Origin: JAICMB01 sp035295125
Lineage (GTDB): Bacteria > Acidobacteriota > Terriglobia > Bryobacterales > Bryobacteraceae
Assembly (NCBI GenBank): GCA_035295125.1
Contig: DATGJP010000120.1
Location: 1 to 64,000 of the forward strand
Length of the DNA stretch: 64,000 bases
Reading direction: 5' to 3'
The notes beneath the pieces are model-generated. The model ran no database searches and was not told the DNA's origin. It saw nothing but the letters and a program-made list of their open reading frames with translations. This document shows, one piece after another, positions 8,843-18,069 of the stretch (position 1 is the stretch's first letter; every line of letters begins with the position of its first letter). Position numbers and translations under genes: made by a program.

Positions 8843-9693
8843 CACGCGATTCGGTCGATCACCATCAAACCGTACAGCACCGGCAAGTACACGATGGAAG
8901 CCAGTAGGACGCGGCGCGCCTGCAGCCGGGTTCGGTTTCGCAGGATCTTCATGCTCGCAAACAGGAAATAGCCGCCCAGGACGATCGCGCCCACCAGGTA
9001 AACATATCCTGTCATCGAGAGAAGTTTCGGGATCAAGCTGATGGGCAGCAGCGCGAGCGAGTAGAGGCAGATCTGGCGGGCCGTCGATTCGCCATCGGCT
9101 TCCACCACCGGCAACATCTTGATTCCAGCGCGCTCGTAATCCTCGCGATACATCCAGGCAATGGCATAAAAATGCGGGAACTGCCACAGGAACAGGATCG
9201 CAAAGAGGATCCAGGCCTCGGGGGTCAGCGTTCCGCTGGCTGCGGCATACCCGATCAGAGGCGGCATCGCGCCCGGTATGGCGCCAACGGTTGTCGAATG
9301 GGGCGACCGCTGCTTCAGCGGTGTGTAGATGAAAAGATACGACGCAAGCGTAAAAAGGCCGAGCAGTCCGGTCAGCAGGTTGACCCCGGCTGCCAGCTCC
9401 ACAAATCCAAGAATCGAGATCACGATTGCGAAGATCAGCGCGCGCGACGGGGTCAGGCGGCCCGATGGCAGTGGACGCGCCTGGGTCCGCCGCATCTTGC
9501 TGTCGGCATCGCGCTCGAACCACTGATTCAACGCGGCGGTGCCGGACGCGATCAGGCCCGTGCCGGCGATGGTGTGGAACAGTGCCCAGAAATGCCAGCC
9601 GCCGAGCTTGGCTCCGAAGACGTACCCGACGCCTGTGCTCATGAGAATGAGCCAGGTGATGCGCGGTTTGGTGAGCTCTACGTAGGCCTTCAT
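8842..9693 (-). CDS. ctaB: Protoheme IX farnesyltransferase (heme O synthase)
   Basis: 283 residues, the usual family size, with about nine membrane helices. It carries the first prenyl-diphosphate-binding Asp-rich motif (NQWFERDADSKMRRT, Asn56, Asp62) and a second DYERAGIKMLP motif in a cytoplasmic loop. The enzyme farnesylates heme b to heme O, the first step toward heme A for terminal oxidases. It heads a cluster with the Sco1 chaperone, both serving oxidase maturation. The oxidase structural genes are not adjacent; a subunit III-like gene lies at 56332. Confidence 0.93.
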   Translation of the reverse strand: MKAYVELTKPRITWLILMSTGVGYVFGAKLGGWHFWALFHTIAGTGLIASGTAALNQWFERDADSKMRRTQARPLPSGRLTPSRALIFAIVISILGFVELAAGVNLLTGLLGLFTLASYLFIYTPLKQRSPHSTTVGAIPGAMPPLIGYAAASGTLTPEAWILFAILFLWQFPHFYAIAWMYREDYERAGIKMLPVVEADGESTARQICLYSLALLPISLIPKLLSMTGYVYLVGAIVLGGYFLFASMKILRNRTRLQARRVLLASIVYLPVLYGLMVIDRIA

Positions 9694-10069
9694 TTCACGC
9701 CTACACTTGTAAGTTCATGAACGACAATGGTTAGACGCGCTTGGAAGCCAACCGTACACGTGTCGTGCCTACGCGCACCTGCGTCAAGCCCCATAAGCAT
9801 TATATTGTACACTTTTCCAGTGAGAATGTAACCATTATTGTGAAACCGCTCAGTCCTTCCCCGGTGCGTCCAAAAAGCAGGCCTGCGGGGACGCGAACAA
9901 ATCAGAAGCTGTGTAACACCGAACTGCTCGCCGCAACCCAAAGGTGGCGCAGGCGGTTTCGCCTGTGCATCCTTACATCCGCCAACTCGTCGTCGAACGC
10001 AAGGAATCAGAGGCTGAGTAATACCCTTTTGACCGTGCCAAAGTAGCAAGTACTGAACTTGGCCGTGGG
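9694..10069. other. Intergenic region with a repeat and short direct repeats
   Basis: 376 bp with no credible gene. It holds an AT-rich stretch near 9795-9835, a GCAGGCCTGC palindrome near 9877, one family A repeat (9946-9970) and a 21-bp imperfect direct repeat (AATCAGAAGCTGTGTAA-type) at about 9899-9919 and 10005-10025 that brackets the family A copy. Confidence 0.6.
9946..9970. repeat. Palindromic repeat family A, copy 2
   Basis: GCGCAGGCG-GTTT-CGCCTGTGC core; a hairpin with one mismatch. It is bracketed by imperfect 21-bp direct repeats. Confidence 0.8.
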
Positions 10070-10603
10070 CTAGAGCCCCTGGCTGACCCGCAAAACGACC
10101 ATGGAGTTCGCGGTGTTCTCATCGCTGTCGATCTGGTCCGGGACCTCGTGCAGGTGATACCAGTAGGTGATCCCAGTCATCAGGGACGCGATGAGCAGAA
10201 TTGCGACAAACCACAGCCACGTGGATTTGTTCCATGCGCGGGCATGCTCCACGCTCGCCGAACTCATGCGGACGATGCACCACGCCAGTGCGATCGAGCA
10301 ACCGAGCTTGGTGTACCAGGGCATAAGATCGAGATGGCCCTGTCCGCCGACCTCGCTCCAGATCACAAAGATGGAAATCATCGCGATCCAGAACTCGCAG
10401 ATATATGCGAAACGCAGCCAGGAACGGTGCAGACCGAAAGGCGCCGGAGGAAGCGTTTCAGGCTCGGGAGCAGGAGAAACGATTTCAGCCTGGGGCTGCT
10501 GCTCAGCTTCCGGAACCGGCGGTTCGTCGGCGACTGGGGACACCACCACTTCGTTCTCTACGGGTTCGATCTGTTGCTCATCGGACTGCTTGGTGACGCT
10601 CAT
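10070..10603 (-). CDS. Hypothetical membrane protein with acidic Pro-rich N-terminus
   Basis: About 177 residues from the ATG at 10603 (MSVTKQSDEQQ). Residues 1-55 are rich in Glu, Pro and Val and probably cytoplasmic and disordered. Three hydrophobic helices follow (about residues 65-90, 100-115 and 130-150: FAYICEFWIAMISIFVIW, SIALAWCIVRM, LWFVAILLIASLMTGITYWY). No family is recognised. The longer start at 10717 would run through the divergent promoter region and adds no recognisable sequence. Confidence 0.6.
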   Translation of the reverse strand: MSVTKQSDEQQIEPVENEVVVSPVADEPPVPEAEQQPQAEIVSPAPEPETLPPAPFGLHRSWLRFAYICEFWIAMISIFVIWSEVGGQGHLDLMPWYTKLGCSIALAWCIVRMSSASVEHARAWNKSTWLWFVAILLIASLMTGITYWYHLHEVPDQIDSDENTANSMVVLRVSQGL

Positions 10604-10733
10604 AACGAGACTGGGTGGCTTTAATTTAAAGCTATCACGTGAGGCAGGCACTTTGCCTAATAAATGACGAGCAGTCGGTATTGCAGGGAAGTGGTCGTAG
10701 GTAAGTTTGCACCTCACTGGGCTTTACACGACC

Positions 10734-10741
10734 TTAGTACC
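10734..10741 (+). promoter_or_regulatory. TTAGTACC motif upstream of the 10797 gene
   Basis: The octamer lies 55 nt before the start and has the same orientation as the gene. The same octamer precedes the genes at 25628 and 13601, and a one-base variant precedes the radical SAM gene at 53519. Function unknown. Confidence 0.25.
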
Positions 10742-10796
10742 GTAAAGATACAGATACCAACCGACGATCAGATTCATGGTGCAGGATTTTCTGTCT

Positions 10797-13259
10797 ATGA
10801 AGCGGATCTGGATTGTTTGCTTAGCTTTATTGTCATTCCAATTGGGTCTTCAGGCACAAACTGGGGCCGTCACCAGCGTGCGGGTCGACATGACCGTCCC
10901 GTGGGTGGCATTTAACGTCGACGGACAGCAGTATCAGGGGGCTGCGACCTTCACTTGGCCGCAAGGCAGCAAGCACGTCATTCAGTTTCTGACCGTGAGT
11001 ACGCCAGCGACCGCAGGCTGTTCGGCGAATACTCAGCAGGCCTTGCAGTTTTCCCAGAACGCCGACACGCTCGTCGTATTTGGAGGCTGGAAGGATAGTA
11101 CCGGCAAGCTGAATCCCACTGCGGATCCGATTCAGACGGTCACTGCCGATCCGAGCATCACGTCTTTCACCGCATCAGTGTCGATCGCCTACCGGGTAAC
11201 GTTGCTGATGTTTGATGCCCAGTCGAGCCAGCTTCCGTGTTCGCCGCCCAGTCCCGGCGCACCCGGTCCGGCTCCCGATACACTGCGCACCGGAGTCGTT
11301 TATCTGAACGGCGCGGCTTATTGGAACAGTGCCGTGGCATATCTTGCTGCCGGTCCTATCACGCTCAATGCATTTCCCTATCCCGGTTTCGTATTTGCCG
11401 GCTGGTCGATCAACGGCACGACCGGGCCGTACATTACCACCTACAACCTGCAGGGCCCTGTGTCCATAGCCGTCCTGTTTGAGCCGGCAAAGCGGGTTCG
11501 TTTTATAACCAACCCCCTTGGATTACAGGTCTACGTCGATCGTACGGCGACCCCAACTCTTCCGTCTCTCGACACAAGCACTGGCGCGTGTCCTTTGCAG
11601 TACAGCAAAGCCGGCACAACGCCGCCGGGGATTCCACCGCTCTGCTTTGGAGATTTTGATTTCCTTCCCGGTTCATCTCATGTCATCAGCGGTGTAACGC
11701 CGCAACTGGACCAGGTCGGGAAGTACTGGGTATTCAGTGTTTGGGATCGGGGCACTGGACAAAACACCGTCTATACGGCCGACTTCAACACTTCCAATTC
11801 CGATACCGTTACGGCTAATTTCATTCCGGGAGCGCACGTTAGCTTTCTGACCGCTCCAGCAGGCTTGAAGCTCAATGTCGACGGGCGCGAAAATTGGCCT
11901 GCCTACAATTTCATCTGGGGCGTTGGAGAAACCCACACCATCGGTGCTTCCGACCAGACAGGCAGCAACGGGCGGGCATATTCATTCAAGACTTGGTCTA
12001 ATGCGGGCCCTCCGACGCAGTCGGTCACGGTGGATTCTTCGGCCGTCGACAATGGCATGCGTCTCACGGCATCGTTCGACATCCTCAGCCGCCTCACGCT
12101 ACAGAGCACGCCTCCGGGAATGACGGTCCAGGTGGATGGGACAAGTTGCACGACGCCATGCAATATTGATCGCCCGAACGGCAGCCAGGTTCACGTCACC
12201 GCGAAAACCAGCATTCCCGTGGACGATAACTCCCGCCTCGACCTGGTGTCGTGGTCGGATGGGGGTCCATCGGATCACGTGTATACCATGAACGCGGACA
12301 CGCAGACCCTGACCGTGAACTACCAGACCATGTACCGGCTCTCGGCCAGCGGCAATCCCGCTAACGGCGCGAGTTTCAACTTCACTCCATTCGCGGGCGA
12401 TTCGTTCTATCCTGCCAACACGAACGTCACCGTGGCGGCGAACGCGAATCCAGGCTTCAAGTTCCATCGCTGGAACGGCGACGCCAGTGGAACCTATCCA
12501 CAAACCACAGTTTCGATGAACACTTCGATGAATGTCGTCGCGCTGCTGGATCGGGTACCGTACATCGCACCCGCCGGCGTGAAGAACGCGGCAGGCGACA
12601 CGCCGGATGGCACCGTGGCGCCGGGATCGATCATTGCGATTTGGGGCGAGAGCATGGCTCCCGATACGGTTACCGGGCCGACCAATCCGCTCTCCCAGAC
12701 ACTCGACGGCGTGATCGTAACGGTAGGGGATCAGATGTTGCCCTTGCTGATGGTGTCGCCCGAACAGATCACTGCGCAATTGCCGCCCGATCTGCCTGAA
12801 GGTCAGTACACGCTCAAGGTGACGAGTATAGGGCAGCCGGATGTGACCGGTACATTTACCGTTGCCATTAACTCACCGGGCGTCTTCTCGAATACGACGG
12901 TTTCGCAGCCTGTCGCACTCGCGGTTCATCAAGACGGAACGCCTGTGACTTCGGATAACCCGGCGATTCAAGGCGAAACGATTACCGTTTACGGGACCGG
13001 TTTCGGCAACCTGCAGCAGCCCATGGTTTACGGGTTCCTCAATGTCAATCCGCAACCCGACGCTCTTCTCGACCCGCTCGAGATCCACCTCGGCGACTCG
13101 TTGCCGGCACCCGTGTGGTCGGGTGCAGCGACGGATTACATCGGAATGATGGTGACGAAGTTCCAGATCACGCCTGATTTGCCGACCGGTGTGACTCTTC
13201 CGCTAAAAGTCCGCGTGAATGGTAGGGACAGCAATACGGTGATGCTGCCGCTGCAGTAG
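10797..13259 (+). CDS. Secreted repeat protein with Solibacter-type C-terminal domain (TIGR03437-like)
   Basis: About 820 residues after a signal peptide (MKRIWIVCLALLSFQLGLQA). Several beta-rich repeats follow, each with a PEGA/bacterial-repeat pattern of xxVDG plus GGW or SWSDGG turns (FVFAGWSINGTTGPY; LTLQSTPPGMTVQVDG; FKFHRWNGDASGTYPQT). From about residue 590 to the end it matches the C-terminal domain typical of Solibacter secreted proteins (APAGVKNAAGDTPDGTVAPG, then QITAQLPPDLPEGQYTLKV). Likely a cell-surface or exported protein; its role is unknown. ATG 10797 is preferred to 10776 because it starts at the signal peptide. Confidence 0.85.
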   Translation: MKRIWIVCLALLSFQLGLQAQTGAVTSVRVDMTVPWVAFNVDGQQYQGAATFTWPQGSKHVIQFLTVSTPATAGCSANTQQALQFSQNADTLVVFGGWKDSTGKLNPTADPIQTVTADPSITSFTASVSIAYRVTLLMFDAQSSQLPCSPPSPGAPGPAPDTLRTGVVYLNGAAYWNSAVAYLAAGPITLNAFPYPGFVFAGWSINGTTGPYITTYNLQGPVSIAVLFEPAKRVRFITNPLGLQVYVDRTATPTLPSLDTSTGACPLQYSKAGTTPPGIPPLCFGDFDFLPGSSHVISGVTPQLDQVGKYWVFSVWDRGTGQNTVYTADFNTSNSDTVTANFIPGAHVSFLTAPAGLKLNVDGRENWPAYNFIWGVGETHTIGASDQTGSNGRAYSFKTWSNAGPPTQSVTVDSSAVDNGMRLTASFDILSRLTLQSTPPGMTVQVDGTSCTTPCNIDRPNGSQVHVTAKTSIPVDDNSRLDLVSWSDGGPSDHVYTMNADTQTLTVNYQTMYRLSASGNPANGASFNFTPFAGDSFYPANTNVTVAANANPGFKFHRWNGDASGTYPQTTVSMNTSMNVVALLDRVPYIAPAGVKNAAGDTPDGTVAPGSIIAIWGESMAPDTVTGPTNPLSQTLDGVIVTVGDQMLPLLMVSPEQITAQLPPDLPEGQYTLKVTSIGQPDVTGTFTVAINSPGVFSNTTVSQPVALAVHQDGTPVTSDNPAIQGETITVYGTGFGNLQQPMVYGFLNVNPQPDALLDPLEIHLGDSLPAPVWSGAATDYIGMMVTKFQITPDLPTGVTLPLKVRVNGRDSNTVMLPLQ

Positions 13260-13601
13260 CTAGGCGGCATGATGCACTGATCCGAGGATCAGCGCAACCA
13301 GGTTCCAGGCGACCAGTGCGGCGAACATCCAGTTGATGCGTCCCAGCAGACGGACCTTACCCATGCGCCAGCAGTAGATGCCGAGGAGGACGGCTAATGC
13401 CTTAACTGCAACGAGTCCGCCGATCGGATTCGAACTTGCCTGGACGAATAACCGGACCACGGGGTTGCCTTCCTGCACCCCATTGAGAAGAAACGCGATC
13501 GTCGTCAGAAAATCAAGAACTTGCAGGTAGGAGTATTGCACGAGGAGCTGATTCATCCGTCCCCGGGTCTCTACAACGGCATTATTAGGAACACCGATCA
13601 T
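13260..13601 (-). CDS. DUF5658-like small membrane protein
   Basis: 113 residues with three hydrophobic segments. The pattern LQVLDFLTTIAFLLNGVQEGNPVVR resembles the DUF5658 signature, in which a helix with Asp and Thr is followed by an E/N-P motif. Function unknown. The stop codon abuts the stop of the convergent 10797 gene with no spacer. Its upstream region (13655-13673) has a GGTACT/AGTACC inverted repeat containing the TTAGTACC octamer. Confidence 0.6.
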   Translation of the reverse strand: MIGVPNNAVVETRGRMNQLLVQYSYLQVLDFLTTIAFLLNGVQEGNPVVRLFVQASSNPIGGLVAVKALAVLLGIYCWRMGKVRLLGRINWMFAALVAWNLVALILGSVHHAA

Positions 13602-13654
13602 GACCTTAACAATCTACTAGATATACTCTAGCCCGAAAAGTTACGGCCGGACTA

Positions 13655-13673
13655 GGTACTAAGTAAAAGTACC
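13655..13673 (-). promoter_or_regulatory. GGTACT-N7-AGTACC inverted repeat with TTAGTACC octamer
   Basis: Perfect 6-bp arms separated by 7 nt, about 54 nt upstream of the DUF5658 gene. A possible operator; the octamer is shared with two other upstream regions. Confidence 0.3.
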
Positions 13674-13696
13674 GGGTGTCGAAGGCTAGGGCCGAT

Positions 13697-13741
13697 GGCG
13701 GGTTACAAACCCGCCGCAGGTTGAAAACCTGCCTTACAGGT
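13697..13741 (+). repeat. Palindromic repeat family B, copy 2
   Basis: GGCGGGTT/AACCCGCC hairpin then GCAGGTT/AACCTGC hairpin and trailing TACAGGT. It includes the stop codon of the MBL-fold gene, so the repeat sets the extreme C-terminus of that gene or provides its terminator. Confidence 0.8.
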
Positions 13742-15146
13742 CGAAGGATTGGCCGGTTTCGGGAATTTCCACAGGCACCGGATGGCGCTGTAGAATCGCA
13801 TCGCGCAATGCACCCTGTTGGTCGGGTTCGCCGTGTACCAGGAAGATCCTGCGCAACTTGTCCGCGATTGGCCGAATCCAATCGAGAATCTCTTTCTGGT
13901 CGGCGTGGCCGCTCAATTCGTCGAGTTTCGCAACCTCCGCGCGAAGGCGCATCGGTTCACCGAAAATCGGGACCTCGTGCTGGTTTTCCTCGATCTTTCT
14001 CCCCAGTGTGCTCTCAGCCTGGTATCCCGTGAGCAGCACCGTGTTGCGCGGGTCCTCAATGTTGTTCTTCAAATGATGTAGGATTCGTCCGGCTTCGCAC
14101 ATGCCCGAAGCCGCAATCACCATGAAGGGTCCGCGCAAATCGTTCAGCGTCTTGGATTCCTCCACCGTTCGGACATAGCGAAGACGCTTGAATCCGAACG
14201 GTCCGTCAGCGCTGTTGGAGTAGTGATTCGCCTCAGCGTCCCACAGTTCCTCGTGCCGCTGGAAAACCTCGGTGACATTGATGGCGAGTGGGCTGTCGAC
14301 GAAGATCGGGAAGTTCGGAATGCGACCCGCGTCGACAAGCTCGTGCAGCGCGAGAACCAACTGCTGTGTACGTCCGACTGCGAAGGCCGGCACAATCATC
14401 TTGCCACCCCGGCGGTAGGTGCGGGTCACGATCTCCGCAAGACGGTCCGCCACGGACGAAATCGGCCGGTGCAACCGATCTCCGTAGGTGCTCTCGAGGA
14501 TCAAATAGTCAGCCTTTGGAGCCGGTTCAGGGTCCCGGATGATCGGCAACCCTGGCCGGCCCAGGTCGCCGGAGAAGAGAAGCCGCGTGGAGTGTCCGTT
14601 CTCGGCCGACTCCACCGTCAAGTAGGTGGACCCCAGAATATGCCCCGCCTCGAACGACTTGTATGTCACGCCGGGTGTCACGGCGAGCGGCTCGTGTAGA
14701 GAGACCTTGTGAAACAAGGGGAACGTGCGATCCGCGTCCTCGGTTGTATAGAGCGGCGCGACCTCACCGCCGTCGTGCTCCATCCCGATGGCGCGGCGGC
14801 GTGACCGGCGTTTGTTCAGAAACTCGGCGTCATGTTCCTGAATCGCGGCGGAGTCGGCCAACATGGCACGACAGAGATCGACCGTTGCCGGGCTGCTGTA
14901 AATCGGACCGTTGAAGCCTTCCTTCACCAAGAGCGGCAAGCGTCCGCTGTGGTCGATATGCGCGTGCGACAACAGCACTGCGTCGATACTCGCGGCGGGA
15001 AACGGGAAATTCCTGTTACGTTCTTCCGCTTCTTTGCGCCGTCCCTGAAACATGCCGCAATCGAGCAGCAAGCGCTTGCCGCCGGTCTCAACCAGGTGCA
15101 TCGACCCGGTCACCACCTTGGCCGCACCCCAGAATGTGAGTTTCAC
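13734..15146 (-). CDS. MBL-fold metallo-hydrolase, beta-CASP family RNase-like
   Basis: About 470 residues from a GTG start. The zinc motif HAHIDHSG and distal metallo-beta-lactamase histidines (EAGHILGS; GDLGRPG) are followed by the beta-CASP insertion with motifs VPAFAVGRTQQL, SGMCEAGRI and ELSGHADQ. This is the layout of bacterial KH-less CPSF/Ysh1-like nucleases, which process or degrade RNA; activity on RNA is inferred from the family. The GTG at 15146 is preferred over the upstream TTG (15179), which would invade the promoter of the divergent peptidase gene. Confidence 0.88.
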   Translation of the reverse strand: MKLTFWGAAKVVTGSMHLVETGGKRLLLDCGMFQGRRKEAEERNRNFPFPAASIDAVLLSHAHIDHSGRLPLLVKEGFNGPIYSSPATVDLCRAMLADSAAIQEHDAEFLNKRRSRRRAIGMEHDGGEVAPLYTTEDADRTFPLFHKVSLHEPLAVTPGVTYKSFEAGHILGSTYLTVESAENGHSTRLLFSGDLGRPGLPIIRDPEPAPKADYLILESTYGDRLHRPISSVADRLAEIVTRTYRRGGKMIVPAFAVGRTQQLVLALHELVDAGRIPNFPIFVDSPLAINVTEVFQRHEELWDAEANHYSNSADGPFGFKRLRYVRTVEESKTLNDLRGPFMVIAASGMCEAGRILHHLKNNIEDPRNTVLLTGYQAESTLGRKIEENQHEVPIFGEPMRLRAEVAKLDELSGHADQKEILDWIRPIADKLRRIFLVHGEPDQQGALRDAILQRHPVPVEIPETGQSFDL

Positions 15147-15174
15147 GTTCTCAGCATGACACGGCCGACGATAA

Positions 15175-15180
15175 TACAAT
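15175..15180 (+). promoter_or_regulatory. -10-like TACAAT before the S9 peptidase
   Basis: The hexamer ends 7 nt before the ATG at 15188, so the transcript would be leaderless or nearly so. A weak CATGAC at 15155 could act as -35. Confidence 0.45.
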
Positions 15181-15187
15181 CGATTCT

Positions 15188-17935
15188 ATGAATTATCGCC
15201 TGCTTTTCGCCGGCTTTCTAACGGTCACGCTGCTCGCACAGAAGCGGCCGCTGACGCACAACGACTACGATGCCTGGCGCAACATACGCAGCCAGCATCT
15301 GTCACGGGATGGGAAATATCTCGCATACGCACTCTTTCCCCAGGAGGGCGATGGCGAGTTCATCGTTCGCAATCTTGCTACGGGCAAGGAATGGCATGAA
15401 TCCGCGGGGCAGACGCCTCCTCCGCCGCGCCCGAATTACGAGGAGCCGACGGCTGAAGAAGGACCGCCGCGCGAGCGGGGCCTTACGATCGAGTTCACGC
15501 ACGACACGCATTTCGTGGTGTTCTCGACGTACCCGCCCAACGCCGACATCGAGAAGGCGAAGCGCGAGAGGAAGAAACCGGAGGACATGCCGAAGAACGG
15601 CATGGTAGTGCTGGACCTGTCCACGGGCGCCGCCAAGCGGGTCGATGGCGTGAAGAACTTCCAGGTTCCGGAGGACGGCGCGGACATCGTCGTGTACCAG
15701 CTTGAACCGGCAAAGTCGGAGAAAACCTCGGCGATGATCGTGCGCAAGCTCGATTCTGGAGCCGACCGCCAAATCGACGGCGTCTCGGAATTCAGCCTCA
15801 GCAAAGACGGGAAGACCGTGGTTTACGCCGCCGATGGCCTGTTCTCGGCCGATCCGGCGACCGATGCCGCGCCGCAGAAGCTCCTCGCGGCGAATGGCAA
15901 GTTCAGCAAGCTGACGTGGGACGACAAAGCGACGCACTTGGCGTTTGTCAGCGACAAGGGCAAGCTTTATTTGTGGGATCGGAAAGCCACCGCACCCGCC
16001 GACGTCACGGCCGAAGCCTCAGGCTGTCAGAGCGGGCTAGTCATCACCGACAAGGCGGCGCTCGCTTTTTCGAAGGATGGGCACCATGTCTTCTACGGCT
16101 GCGCTGTCGCGTCAAAGCCCCCGAAGAAAGACGACACACCCGAAGACGAGCGCGTCTCCTTTGATCTTTGGACTTGGAAGGACGATTTTGTCCAACCGAT
16201 GCAGAAGGTCCGAGCGAACGCGGATCGGAACCGCTCCTATCGCGGCGTTTATCACATTCCTGAAAAGCGCCTCGAGGCTCTCGGTTCCATCGAAATGACC
16301 GACATCACGCCGCTGGAAGACGGTGAATGGGCCATCGGCGGAGACGACCGCGCCTACCGGGCAATGGTGGAGTACGATCAGCGCTACCGCGACCTTTACC
16401 TCGTCAATATTGCCGACGGCTCGCGCCACCTGATTTCAAAGAAACATGCTGGGCAGCTTTCTACCGCGCCCGACGGCAGCCACATTGCGCTGTACGACGG
16501 CCATGACTGGCACGCGATTTCGATTCCGGATCACAAGGACGTGAACCTGACGGCGTCTCTGCCGGTGAAGTTTTGGAATGAGCAGGACGATCATCCGGCC
16601 GAACCTCCGGCGTACGCGCCGCCGGTTTGGACCAAGGATGGGAAGTGGCTGCTTCTGAGCGATCACTTCGACATCTGGCAGGTGGCGCCTGACGGCAGTT
16701 CGGCAAAGAACCTGACGGCCGGTTTTGGCCGCAAAAATCACCTGATGTTCCGCTATGCGCGCGTCGATAACGATCCGCGCGACCGTGGCGTCGATGCATC
16801 GAAACCGCTGCTGCTCCGCGTCGAAGATTCCGAAACATACGATACCGGCTTCTATCGCACCAGCCTGGGAGCCACCACGCCGCCGCAAAAGCTCTTGTTC
16901 GGCGCAAAGAATTACAGCACGCCGATCAAAGCCAAAGATGCTGACGTTTACGTCCTCGCGGAATCGACTTTCACGGAGTTTCCCGACCTTCAGGTGACCG
17001 ACGGAACATTCCGCGAGCTGCGCAAGGTGAGCGATGCGAATCCACAGAAGGACCAGTTCCTGTGGGGGACCGCCGAGCTCATGCATTTCAAGAACGCAGA
17101 CGGGGTTCCACTGGCCGGAACTCTTTACAAGCCGGAGAATTTCGACCCTCACAAGAAATATCCGCTGATCGTTTACATTTACGAGCGCCTCTCACAGAAC
17201 GTCCACAGCTTCGTCGAACCGCGGCCGACTCACAATATCAACCCAACCTACTATGTAAGCAACGGCTACCTGGTACTGGAGCCCGATATCGTTTACAAAA
17301 TCGGGTATCCGGGCCAAAGCGCGCTGGATTGTGTGCTGCCCGCCATCCAGGCGGTGGTCGACCAAGGTTATGTCGATGAAAACGCGATTGGCATTCAGGG
17401 ACACAGTTGGGGCGGCTATCAGATCGCCTACATGATCACCCGGACGAAGCGGTTCCGGGCAGCGGCGGCGGGAGCGCCTGTCGCCAATATGACCAGCGCT
17501 TACGACGGCATTCGTTGGGGGCCCGGCCTGCCGCGTCAGTTCCAATACGAGCGGTCACAGAGCCGCATTGGAGGAAGTCTCTGGGAATACCCGATGCGCT
17601 ACATCGAGAACTCTCCGCTGTTCTCCGCCGATCGCGTGACAACGCCGCTGCTCATGATCCACAACGATGCGGATGACGCTGTGCCGTGGTACCAGGGCAT
17701 CGAATACTACCTGGCCCTGCGCCGCAACGGCAAGGAAGTATACATGTTCACTTACAACGGTGAACCGCACGGTCTCCGCCGCCGGCCGAATCAGAAGGAC
17801 TACACGGTACGACTCCAGGAATATTTCGATCATTTCCTGAAGGGAGCGCCGGCGCCGAAGTGGATGGAACACGGTATTCCCTACATCGAGTCGCACCAGG
17901 CGCCGGCGAGGCCGCAAGCGACCGATGAGCCTTAG
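15188..17935 (+). CDS. S9 family prolyl-oligopeptidase-like exported peptidase
   Basis: 915 residues with a short signal peptide (LLFAGFLTVTLLAQ). The N-terminal two-thirds form a beta-propeller with WDG/DGKxL-type blades (SRDGKYLAYALF; TKDGKWLLLSDHFDIW). The C-terminal alpha/beta-hydrolase domain has the nucleophile Ser740 in GHSWGGY, Asp829 in HNDADDAVP and His861 in GEPHGL. S9 enzymes cleave oligopeptides, so this is likely a periplasmic peptide-scavenging enzyme. It is divergent from the MBL-fold gene. The propeller contains a Lys/Glu-rich insertion near residues 75-140 (EKAKRERKKPEDMPK). Confidence 0.9.
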   Translation: MNYRLLFAGFLTVTLLAQKRPLTHNDYDAWRNIRSQHLSRDGKYLAYALFPQEGDGEFIVRNLATGKEWHESAGQTPPPPRPNYEEPTAEEGPPRERGLTIEFTHDTHFVVFSTYPPNADIEKAKRERKKPEDMPKNGMVVLDLSTGAAKRVDGVKNFQVPEDGADIVVYQLEPAKSEKTSAMIVRKLDSGADRQIDGVSEFSLSKDGKTVVYAADGLFSADPATDAAPQKLLAANGKFSKLTWDDKATHLAFVSDKGKLYLWDRKATAPADVTAEASGCQSGLVITDKAALAFSKDGHHVFYGCAVASKPPKKDDTPEDERVSFDLWTWKDDFVQPMQKVRANADRNRSYRGVYHIPEKRLEALGSIEMTDITPLEDGEWAIGGDDRAYRAMVEYDQRYRDLYLVNIADGSRHLISKKHAGQLSTAPDGSHIALYDGHDWHAISIPDHKDVNLTASLPVKFWNEQDDHPAEPPAYAPPVWTKDGKWLLLSDHFDIWQVAPDGSSAKNLTAGFGRKNHLMFRYARVDNDPRDRGVDASKPLLLRVEDSETYDTGFYRTSLGATTPPQKLLFGAKNYSTPIKAKDADVYVLAESTFTEFPDLQVTDGTFRELRKVSDANPQKDQFLWGTAELMHFKNADGVPLAGTLYKPENFDPHKKYPLIVYIYERLSQNVHSFVEPRPTHNINPTYYVSNGYLVLEPDIVYKIGYPGQSALDCVLPAIQAVVDQGYVDENAIGIQGHSWGGYQIAYMITRTKRFRAAAAGAPVANMTSAYDGIRWGPGLPRQFQYERSQSRIGGSLWEYPMRYIENSPLFSADRVTTPLLMIHNDADDAVPWYQGIEYYLALRRNGKEVYMFTYNGEPHGLRRRPNQKDYTVRLQEYFDHFLKGAPAPKWMEHGIPYIESHQAPARPQATDEP

Positions 17936-18056
17936 GAGCCCGCGACCTCCACGCTTCCACATGCTTCTTCGCGGGGCTTGATAGCCCGGCCGTAAGGGGC
18001 CCAGTCCCAGTACTGGTAGAACTGTGAGAGGGTAGGTTCAGGACTACCTCGAACCG

Positions 18057-18062
18057 TATACT
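18057..18062 (+). promoter_or_regulatory. -10-like TATACT before the JmjC-like gene
   Basis: TATACT ends 7 nt before the ATG at 18070; a GCGGAG run lies between and could alternatively act as a ribosome binding site. Confidence 0.4.
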
Positions 18063-18069
18063 GCGGAGC

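Noticed and set aside
8843..9523. N-terminal extension of the Sco1 frame giving 411 residues.
   Set aside because: The extension lies fully inside ctaB in another frame, while the ATG at 8842 begins a lipoprotein signal and overlaps the ctaB stop.
9690..10049. Short frames such as the one at 9690-10049 encoding AQAKPPAPP- or GGFACP-type peptides (also 37309-37491 and 59448-59897).
   Set aside because: They are translations of family A repeats, not genes.
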